32,246 nt of DNA, from NCBI GenBank assembly GCA_003645255.1, contig QNES01000029.1:1-32246 (forward strand), in the 5' to 3' direction. This stretch comes from Gammaproteobacteria bacterium (lineage in GTDB: Bacteria; Pseudomonadota; Gammaproteobacteria; Beggiatoales; Beggiatoaceae). A program made the position numbers and the translations under genes. Each line of letters opens with the position of its first letter. The stretch's first letter is position 1. This document shows positions 15,837 to 23,800 of this stretch, piece by piece. A model generated the notes under the pieces. That model was not told where the DNA came from. It made no database searches and saw only the letters and a program-made list of their open reading frames with translations.

Positions 15837-15898
15837 GGTAACCACAAGGGATTACCACTACGGATTGTATTATGTAGTGGCAATCTTTTATGGTTGCC
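15837..15898. repeat. Long palindrome between convergent genes
   Basis: Imperfect inverted repeat: outer arms GGTAACCA and TGGTTGCC, inner arms GATTACCACTAC and GTAGTGGCAATC, loop of about 12 nt. It lies right after the PH-domain gene and before the convergent transporter gene, so it probably works as a bidirectional terminator. The segment CAAGGGATT recurs at about 31543-31550 in a related hairpin. Confidence 0.7.
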
Positions 15899-15919
15899 CT
15901 CATTATTTCAGGCACGTTC

Positions 15920-18736
15920 CTAAGTCAATAAATGACGCACTTTTTGGTTGGTATTTTTCAGTTTCAATCTCCCCGTTTTTTCTTGTTCAATATATAGCAA
16001 GCACGCTTTCAACATATCATGCTCTAATGCAAGTAATTGTGAATAATAACGATTTTGATCTATTTTTAAATATTCGTTAAATAGCACTAGGTAAATACGA
16101 CGGATACCTTTAAGATCACTCACACGTTCATCAAAGTATTTAAGTACTTGACTGCTTAGACATTTTTCTCTAGCATTAGACAATACTTCTAAAGCATTAC
16201 CTTGATTTGCACGACTTAATGATAGTAAGCCAAGACTCACTCTTTGATAAAATTCTATATTTTGTTCGGAGGCAAACGTGATAATAGTGAGCACATGATG
16301 CAGATAGTCTTCTGCAATTTCTTGCAATATTTTGGCGATTAAATCGTCTGCTTCGCTACTATATTCATTCAATTCGTGCAATTTTAACAAACCATTTACT
16401 TGTACGAATTTTTTAAATGCTTCTATCGCACCTTGTTGCAAGTGTTGAAGTTGATTCTCATCAAGTTTAGGATATATAAGCGACAGTATTTCAAACCGTT
16501 GTTGTTCTGATATTTTTTTGACAAACAGATGGTCAACGAGTATTTTTTTGCATACCTTCAAATTCAGGCGCAATAGTTCTTTGCTTTCTGTTACTACAGT
16601 TCGATCTCTTTCACCCAAGATTTCAATAACGGGTTCCCAATCTTCTAAAGGCTTACATTCTTTGAGTGCCCTTAGAGTGATAATTTTAATTTCCTTATCG
16701 GGTAATTTCAGAGCTTTAATAAGACAATACTTTTGAGCTTCTAGCAGTTCACCTTCAAGCATACAAATAAATGCTGTGAATGCTGCTACACGCACCTCAG
16801 ATTTTTTATGCTCGAAGTAAGGTTTAACAATGTCACTATAGTGGGCTTGATGTAATTCTCCCAATGCATATAAGTAAAGTTCCGTATCTCGTAATTTAGA
16901 ATCCTTAATACGTGCTATAATTTTATTTTCAATCATGTATTTACGTGAGTATTTTGGATGAGCATGTAAACATAAGCAGGCTTCAACAAATACTAACGGT
17001 GATGGGTGTATCAATAATTTTTCTATGGTGTCATTTAAGTTTACACTTTGGAATTGAGCCAGTTCTTTTAGAATAAGGGGTAGTACTTTTGCCTCTTTTT
17101 CGGTTTGTAATGCTTCTACCAAATAGGTTTGATTATCTTGAGTTTGCGGTAACGCTGCTAAAGTATTAATACAATGTTTTTTAACTTGAAAAACTTGAGT
17201 TCTCAATAGCAAATTACCTACTTGGTTTACAAATTCATTCATTCTCAAGACGCGAATCATTTCCAATACGACAGTGACTTGGTATGGATCGGTGCTATTC
17301 AATTTTTGCTGTATCATTTGTTTGAGGCTATTGCTTGGCTTGCCACTTATTTTTTGAGGTTCAAATAATTTACGGTTGAGTGAGTTAAACATATCTATGT
17401 CATAAGCTACCCATTGCGGAAAGGCGACAATAATCCCCAATAATGATACGATGATTACAATTAATGGTAATAAATATTGAATTTTTTCTTTTGATACCAG
17501 CAAGGTTAATCCAGGTATGCCTGGTTCTGTTATCAAAATTAATAATCCCCCTGCAATAAAAGTTGATAGTGGAAATACAATGCCATTTAGAAATGCTTTA
17601 TGGCTTCCCCAAAAATTGGGTTCTATGGCATTAAACAGCAAATTATTGGCAGGGGTACGTAATGCCCAACGCATTTCTTGATTAATAAATTGAGTCGCTA
17701 TGCCTAATATGAGCATGATGCTCATCGTGCTATCTTGGATATGCCCTAAGCTTTTAGCATAAAAATAGATAAACAATGCGAGTGCTACCAGGGTTGAGAA
17801 TATCGGATATAGCATATTACTGGCACCAACCCCCATTCTTATGACAACACGCGATGTGATAAATAATTGAATAAATAGCCAAGCCAGATTAGCAAAGATT
17901 TCATAGAAGGCAAAAAATGCGGTTCGTTCTGTCGTATCTTCAAAAATTTCAAAATAAATTAGGGTTTGATAGTGATATTCTAATAATTTGTTACCTATAA
18001 CAAAAAGGATTAAACCTAGAGACATAAATATCATTAACTTAGATGCAGTGACGTATTTAAAGGCTGCTATCATTTCGTTTATTGGATTTTTATTGCCTCG
18101 AAATTGGGGATCGGTAGTACGTACTGGTGTTAAACGTGTCTTAATGATTCGCAATAGCAAAAATGCCCCCAAGCAAGCACCGCTTAATATCCCAATGAGT
18201 TGTTGTGGCTGAAATTGATAAAGCTTTAATAAGACGAATAGAGTCGTTCCGCCTAAGATTCCTCCAATAGGGAATCCTGCATTGATTATTGGAGTGACGC
18301 GCTTGACTTGAATTGCCGTAAAATAAGATGCCACTATACTGCTTGAATGTATAGAAATCAGTATGAAAAAAAAGGAAAAGCCGACAAAGAAAAATCCATA
18401 CACCCATTTTTGCTGTGCCCACCAAAAAAATAAAGCTTGTACAATGATTGAAAATATGGCTGTTGACATTAGGAAAAATTTAAATATATTGATGCCACTG
18501 AATTTTTTCGTATAGTGAGCATATAGTATGAAGCCTATCATTACCGTTAAATCTATAAGGATGAACATGTGAGGTAGTTTGTCACCCCCTACTTTTTCTA
18601 CCAGTAATGCCATACTAATACTCCTGGCAAAACTGGCTCCGAAGGAGAACACCAATAATACCAAAAATAAATATGATACTCCCTCCCATTCATTGGGTTT
18701 GATGGATAATAATTTGCCAAGGAGATGTGCTTTCAT
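15920..18736 (-). CDS. NTT/MFS-like transporter with HEAT-repeat tail
   Basis: A 938-residue inner-membrane protein of two halves. Residues 1 to about 460 hold about twelve hydrophobic helices with the layout of nucleotide-transporter (NTT/TlcA-like) or MFS proteins; the first helices, FLVLLVFSFGASFARSISMA and LVEKVGGDKLPHMFILIDL, resemble NTT N-termini. Residues about 470-900 are all-alpha with repeated 35-40-residue units typical of HEAT repeats (for example PSPLVFVEACLCLHAH, KSEVRVAAFTAFICMLEG, PDKEIKIITLRALKECKP). Substrate unknown: the fold does not prove nucleotide transport. The ATG lies 8 bp after the stop of the cNMP-binding gene, so the two form an operon. Confidence 0.75.
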   Translation of the reverse strand: MKAHLLGKLLSIKPNEWEGVSYLFLVLLVFSFGASFARSISMALLVEKVGGDKLPHMFILIDLTVMIGFILYAHYTKKFSGINIFKFFLMSTAIFSIIVQALFFWWAQQKWVYGFFFVGFSFFFILISIHSSSIVASYFTAIQVKRVTPIINAGFPIGGILGGTTLFVLLKLYQFQPQQLIGILSGACLGAFLLLRIIKTRLTPVRTTDPQFRGNKNPINEMIAAFKYVTASKLMIFMSLGLILFVIGNKLLEYHYQTLIYFEIFEDTTERTAFFAFYEIFANLAWLFIQLFITSRVVIRMGVGASNMLYPIFSTLVALALFIYFYAKSLGHIQDSTMSIMLILGIATQFINQEMRWALRTPANNLLFNAIEPNFWGSHKAFLNGIVFPLSTFIAGGLLILITEPGIPGLTLLVSKEKIQYLLPLIVIIVSLLGIIVAFPQWVAYDIDMFNSLNRKLFEPQKISGKPSNSLKQMIQQKLNSTDPYQVTVVLEMIRVLRMNEFVNQVGNLLLRTQVFQVKKHCINTLAALPQTQDNQTYLVEALQTEKEAKVLPLILKELAQFQSVNLNDTIEKLLIHPSPLVFVEACLCLHAHPKYSRKYMIENKIIARIKDSKLRDTELYLYALGELHQAHYSDIVKPYFEHKKSEVRVAAFTAFICMLEGELLEAQKYCLIKALKLPDKEIKIITLRALKECKPLEDWEPVIEILGERDRTVVTESKELLRLNLKVCKKILVDHLFVKKISEQQRFEILSLIYPKLDENQLQHLQQGAIEAFKKFVQVNGLLKLHELNEYSSEADDLIAKILQEIAEDYLHHVLTIITFASEQNIEFYQRVSLGLLSLSRANQGNALEVLSNAREKCLSSQVLKYFDERVSDLKGIRRIYLVLFNEYLKIDQNRYYSQLLALEHDMLKACLLYIEQEKTGRLKLKNTNQKVRHLLT

Positions 18737-18744
18737 AATAATTT

Positions 18745-19224
18745 TTAAGTTTTGTTATTAAGTACCATGCCGCGCATACGACTAATTAACATTTTGATAA
18801 ATCCAAAGGCTATCGCCGGATATTCGTGCGCTAATTGTTCCATATCATTGCGTTCAATGACTAAAAATGTGCATCTGTCACGGCAGCGAGCCGTTGCAGT
18901 TCGAGTTTCTGCATCAAACAATGATAATTCCCCTAGAAATTCATTTTCTTTCAATGTTGCAAGGTGCTTTTCTGTGCTATCCTTACTTTTTCTAAAAATC
19001 ATGACTTCACCTGATACAATAATAAACAACCTATCACCAATATCACCTTCATAAAATAAGATGTGTCCATCTTCATAGATTTCTTCACTGGCAATCGTTG
19101 ATATCATGTGGATATCTTCCGTTTTTAAGGTGGAAAATAGGGAGACTTTATTTAGTACAATGATTTTTTCCAGCGGAATCATCTCACCTGCGTCATAATG
19201 TAGATTCATAATTCCAGCAAACAT
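18745..19224 (-). CDS. Stand-alone cyclic-nucleotide-binding protein
   Basis: A 159-residue protein made of a single cNMP-binding domain without a DNA-binding domain. The beta-roll runs over about residues 28-125, with ILFYEGDIGDRLFIIVSGEV and the phosphate-binding cassette FLGELSLFDAETRTATAR, which keeps the key E99 and R108-T109-A110. It could therefore bind cAMP or cGMP. Helices follow to the C-terminus. The start is either the ATG at 19224 (no clear Shine-Dalgarno) or the ATG at 19209 (GGA just upstream). It is the first gene of an operon with the NTT-HEAT protein and probably regulates it; that is an inference from context. Confidence 0.85.
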   Translation of the reverse strand: MFAGIMNLHYDAGEMIPLEKIIVLNKVSLFSTLKTEDIHMISTIASEEIYEDGHILFYEGDIGDRLFIIVSGEVMIFRKSKDSTEKHLATLKENEFLGELSLFDAETRTATARCRDRCTFLVIERNDMEQLAHEYPAIAFGFIKMLISRMRGMVLNNKT

Positions 19225-19363
19225 AAAAATATAAGAGAGAAGTTCACTCTGATATGTGTTGTCATTTCTATTTGATAAAGCAAAATAATGGTTAATAGTA
19301 AACTATTCTCGTTCATGAATGTGTATAAAATCGGCAATTAAATTAGCAGATTTTAGCTTTCAG

Positions 19364-19383
19364 CCTTGAAATTTCTTTCAAGG
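19364..19383. repeat. Perfect hairpin, possible operator
   Basis: 8-bp arms CCTTGAAA and TTTCAAGG around TTTC. It lies 140 bp upstream of the cNMP-binding gene. Could be an operator or the end of a short transcript; there is no T-tract. Confidence 0.5.
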
Positions 19384-19390
19384 TAGTTAC

Positions 19391-19418
19391 TAATTATTAA
19401 TCATTAATTATTAATAAA
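19391..19418. repeat. Heptamer tandem repeat TAATYAT
   Basis: Three exact-phase copies of TAATYAT (TAATTAT, TAATCAT, TAATTAT) and a partial fourth. Non-coding. Confidence 0.7.
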
Positions 19419-19585
19419 GCAACTTGTCAAAAATAATATAAATATGTTTCACATAAGGCTATTCACGTTTTACTCCTTCAGAGTTGAAATATATCACATT
19501 AAGTGGAACGAAAATGGCTTGAATTGCTTAAATATGTTTAAATATTTTTGCATATCGTTAATACCTTTGCCCACCCTGGCTATTA

Positions 19586-19607
19586 GCCAAAAAAATTATT
19601 TTTTGGC
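19586..19607. repeat. A/T-tract hairpin GCCAAAAAA/TTTTTTGGC
   Basis: Perfect 9-bp arms around ATTA, preceded by the small palindrome TGGCTATTAGCCA. Looks like a bidirectional terminator, but no gene ends within 350 bp on either side. Confidence 0.6.
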
Positions 19608-19877
19608 GGATTATGTATAGAGAGTAGCTTAATAAGTATTTGATTATTACTAAATTTATTTTAAGGCAAATTATATACCATACTATATTTTAAGAAATTA
19701 AATGCCCTATGTTTAGGTGTTTTTGTACTCAAGGCATGCGCGTGGGATTGCCTTTATAATAAAAATATGGTTAAGTTTTATTTCTGCCATGTTTCTAAAA
19801 ACCTGTTTGCCGTTTTCTTCAATTACGGATAGTTTTTAGCCGTTCAAAGTATATAAAAACCATAAACCAAGACTATC

Positions 19878-20387
19878 ATGCTTCATTTATTTTTTAAAGT
19901 TAAGGGCTTTACGCTCATAGAAATCATGGTTGTCATGATCATTATCAGTGTCATTTTAACTTTTATGACACTTTCTATTGGTGACGGTGGTTTAGCACAA
20001 AAATTGAAACAAGAAGCACAACGCTTCGCTTCGTTATTGACGATGGCAAGTCAAGAAGCAATTATGCAATCTAAAGAAATGGGGGTTTCTTTTGAAATTG
20101 ATGGTTATCATTTTTATGTATTGCAAGAACAACAATGGCAAGCATCGCAGGATGAAATTTTTCGCCCCCGCAGGCTTCCACCAGGAATAGAGTCAGAACT
20201 CTACTTAGAAGGCGAGTCTATCGTTTTAAACAATATGGAAAAAAATGCACCGCAATTATTATTACTTTCCAGCGGCGAATTAACCCCGTTTAAAGTTATA
20301 TTCAAATATGAATCTGAAGGGCTGCATTATCAGCTAATTGGAACAGCTACAGGAAAAATGAGTCTTCAACAATATGAGTCATTTTAA
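19878..20387 (+). CDS. gspH: Type II secretion minor pseudopilin GspH
   Basis: A 169-residue pseudopilin of the periplasmic type II secretion pseudopilus. It has a 10-residue basic leader ending in G, the prepilin peptidase site G|FTLIE, the hydrophobic helix IMVVMIIISVILTFMTLSIG with E at +5, and a GspH-type globular domain (RFASLLTMASQEAIMQSKEM, LPPGIESELYLEGE, LLLLSSGELTPFKV). The ATG has no obvious Shine-Dalgarno. The stop overlaps gspI by 14 bp. Another type IV pilin-like role is possible, but the gspI partner supports T2SS. Confidence 0.88.
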   Translation: MLHLFFKVKGFTLIEIMVVMIIISVILTFMTLSIGDGGLAQKLKQEAQRFASLLTMASQEAIMQSKEMGVSFEIDGYHFYVLQEQQWQASQDEIFRPRRLPPGIESELYLEGESIVLNNMEKNAPQLLLLSSGELTPFKVIFKYESEGLHYQLIGTATGKMSLQQYESF

Positions 20388-20751
20388 AAAACAAGGTTTT
20401 ACACTTTTAGAAGTGCTGGTTGCCTTAGCTGTTCTTGCTATTGGGCTGGCTGCGGTGATTAAAGTCAGCATGGAAAATGCGGAAAATACGCGCTATTTAC
20501 GTGATAAAAGCATAGCGCATTGGGTTGCCATGAATGTGTTGACAAAAATTCAAGTACGCGAAGAATGGTCAACAGGCAAAGGGGTAGCTATAATGGCAGA
20601 GCGTGAATGGTATTGGCTTTTGAAAGTTTCAGAAACCGTAGATGATGAATTACGCCGTTTAGAGGTACAAGTTTATTACCATTCTAAGGATGAAGAGCCT
20701 ATAGCAATATTAGTCGGATTTGTGGGTGCGCCAAAGTCGTATTCAAGATAA
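20374..20751 (+). CDS. gspI: Type II secretion minor pseudopilin GspI
   Basis: A 125-residue pseudopilin with the leader MSHFKKQG, cleavage site G|FTLLE, helix VLVALAVLAIGLAAVIKVS, and the family segment ENTRYLRDKSIAHWVAMNVL followed by EWYWLLKVSETVDDELRRLE. With GspJ and GspK it would form the tip of the pseudopilus; neither gene follows here, and a hairpin comes directly after. Translation is probably coupled to gspH through the 14-bp overlap. Confidence 0.9.
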   Translation: MSHFKKQGFTLLEVLVALAVLAIGLAAVIKVSMENAENTRYLRDKSIAHWVAMNVLTKIQVREEWSTGKGVAIMAEREWYWLLKVSETVDDELRRLEVQVYYHSKDEEPIAILVGFVGAPKSYSR

Positions 20752-20762
20752 TGAGTTTTTTT

Positions 20763-20790
20763 GGTGGGCAACAAAAGGACGTTGCCCACC
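20763..20790. repeat. Hairpin GGTGGGCAAC/GTTGCCCACC
   Basis: Perfect 10-bp arms with an 8-nt loop, 11 bp after gspI and 12 bp before the end of the convergent glycosyltransferase gene. Preceded by a T-tract (seen from the minus strand it ends in A/T sequence), so it can terminate both genes. Right end CCCACCCTAC is shared with 3427-3436 and 31501-31510. Confidence 0.75.
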
Positions 20791-20802
20791 CTACATAAAA
20801 GT

Positions 20803-23800
20803 TCAAATGTTATAACAATCTAACAAATCATGCAATTTATGACGCACGGCTATTTCACCATAGTGCTTTTCTATATAATCCCTACCTTGACGAGAGAGTT
20901 TTTCCCATAATACATTTTCAGTGTATAAACGACAAACGGCTTCTGCAAAACGCGCCGGTTCATCGGCAATCAAAGCCGTTTCTGCCTCCTTCAGTCCCAT
21001 GCCCTCTGCACCGATAGTTGTCGTGACAACGGGTAATCCTAAAGATAAAGCTTGCCCCAATTTGCCTTTCATACCGGCACCATAACGTAAGTAGGAGACA
21101 AAAACACGCCGTTTAGCAAATTCGGGTTTGACTTGATCTACCCAGCCCACTATTTTGATCGTTTCGCTTGCTAACGCTTTCATTTTTGCTGTCATATAAC
21201 TACCAATCAGGTATAAACAAACATTTGGTAATTGGGCGTGAATTTTTGGCAAGACGTTTTCAACAAAATAATACACCGCATCTTGATTCGGTTGGTGATT
21301 ATAGTTGCCAATGAAGACTAAGCCTTCTCGTTGTTCAAAATGGTTATCCGACTGCGGTTGCTGTTGGTGAATATTGGGTAGTACAGAAAAGGCTAAGTTG
21401 GGTAATTCCTTTTGTAAGTGATAACCGTCGTCTTCTGTGACTGTCATGACGCGATTGGCTAGTAAACAATTAGCGAGTTCTTGACGTTTTGTGTCTTGGG
21501 CTTTTGCTAACAGTTTAGAATCGTTTTCAATTTCCGCTTGGCGTTGTTCACGGATATAGTGGATATCCACCGTGTCATAAAAAATCACCGTTTTAGGGGA
21601 TAATAAACGCACAAAAGGTATATAACGTTGCCCGATATCTACTCGACAAATCAGGGCAAAATCAAATTGCCGGTTCGCCATCACATCTGCAATACGGTAA
21701 TTCCCATGAAAGACTTCAATACCCAAAGCTTCAAGGGGATGACGATACTTAAATTGACTATCCAAGTTATCTGGAAAAAACGTGATTCGATAACCTAAAG
21801 ATACCCATAATTTCAATAGTGTATACAGTCGCAGGGAGCCAGAATCTTCGTCATACATGGGTAAAGTGGCATCAATGACTAAAACAGTTGGTTGCCCAAG
21901 TGGATTTAAGGGCGTTTTCTGATGAGTCCTAACTGTTTTCTGGTTGGCTAGTTTTTCAGCCCAGCGTTGATAAAAATACTGACTGTCATGGTTATAATCT
22001 GATTTAACTAATTTTGGATAAGATTGACTATGCTCATAACAAAGTGCCGCTTCATAGATCGCTTCATATTGTTCCTTCAATTGCCAAATCATTTCCGTTA
22101 GTTGATACATCGGAATATGATAAGTAGCGATTTCGTTAATATCTAGTTGAGATAAGCAAGCCGATTTGATGATCACCAACTGACTACTCGCTGCTTCAAC
22201 GGTGCGTCGATAGGCATAATAGGGATGATCAGCCGGCGCACCGGCTAAGGGGGTTTCTAAAACACCGTCGCGCATTAATAATGCATAACCTGCTCGGATT
22301 TTGCTATCGGCATATTTTTCCATCGGTACCAATAAAGCAGCGTTAGGGCAATCCGTTATGATTTCTAAGGCACGTTCAATGATGTCCGGTTGAGGAGTCG
22401 CATTGAGATCGCAGCACCATATATATTTTTCCGTTTTGATTGATTTTAGCTGATTTTTCCCCCAGTCAAGCACAGTGGGTAAGTTGACTATAATTTGTGT
22501 TGTTTCTAAATGGCTTAATTGATATTGCTGACAATAGTGTTGTATGTCAGGATTCAATTGTCCACAAATAACGACTTTTCCCTGACTATTGGCTTGTTCT
22601 AGGGCTTCACCTAGTTTCCTTAAAAAGAGATGTAAGTCGAGAATAGGTGTCGATTCGGTAATGCCAAATAGCATGAAAATATGAATAGCTGATTGAGCTG
22701 CTAAAGGACTTGGCAAAGGTAAATCTAATAAGCTCTGTTGTAACCATTGAGGTAATCCGTTTATTTCTTCAATCCGTTGTACTCGATCTGGTACTAGATT
22801 ATCATCATTCTGCTGTTGAAGATAGGAGGGCATTTTAGGATGACACCATACTGCTACGCCCGAATTTTCATTGGCATCCGGTGAGTCTATTTCAATTTGA
22901 TAAGTTTTACCGGCAGAATCAGCTATTGGCTGAAAGCTGATAGGGTGAAAGCGATTATCAAATATGTTGAGGGCATCTAGCTCTATTTCACGCAGTGGCG
23001 TTTCCAATTCACGGATAATAATGCGCACCTGACAGGTATTGATGCGTAAACGGGTGCCAAAGAAAATATCGAAGCGGAAAAAATCATCCAAAGTACAATA
23101 TACTGTAAATACTAATATAGCACCGGGCTCAAGTAGAAAGGGCAGCGTTCCTAATTCCTTCACGTTTTCCATAAATTGTGGATTTTCTGGGCTGCCGGCA
23201 ACACTGATCAATGTTGGGTAAACGTCCGACAAAGGGTGTGGTATGTTGTTTCCTGTTTCCCACCCATCTACTTTTGATATCGGGAGTTGTTCATGTTTTC
23301 GCACCGCGCTTAACCCGATGCGATTGCCAATATCACGGCTACTTGAAATATAATTTTCCGTTTCAACGAATAATTTTTCGACGCTTTTGTCAATTGTTTG
23401 CACCGCATTGGCGTAGCGGCGGATTTGAGGCCAATGTGAAGCAGAAATGAGTTGAATTAAATCGGCTAACTGTTGGCGCAAGGATTGATAATTGGTTTGC
23501 AAAGGTTGAATGTGTGTTGACAAGTGATCTGAAAGCTGGCTCAATTGTTTTGCTTTATTTCGAGTCCATTCAAGGAGACGCTGATAATCATCAATAATAT
23601 TACCCGATGACGTGGCTAAGGCATAAGCGGCGGCGGGTGAGGATTGTATAATTTGCTCAATCGCGCTTTGATTCATGCCAACCGCTATTTGCTTGCTCAA
23701 TTCGTGCAAGTTATTTTGTAAAGATTGAATTTGTAGCTGTTGTTGTTGTGCCGTTTCCTGTGATTGGATATAGTTTTCTTCAAGTAGGGAATAAGTTGCC

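Larger units (their letters stand above)
19225..19877. other. 653-bp AT-rich intergenic region
   Basis: No ORF with coding features. It must hold the promoters of the divergent cNMP-binding gene (minus) and gspH (plus). It contains the perfect hairpin CCTTGAAA-TTTC-TTTCAAGG (19364-19383), heptamer tandem repeats (19391-19418) and the hairpin GCCAAAAAA/TTTTTTGGC (19586-19607). No convincing -35/-10 pair was picked by eye. Confidence 0.6.
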
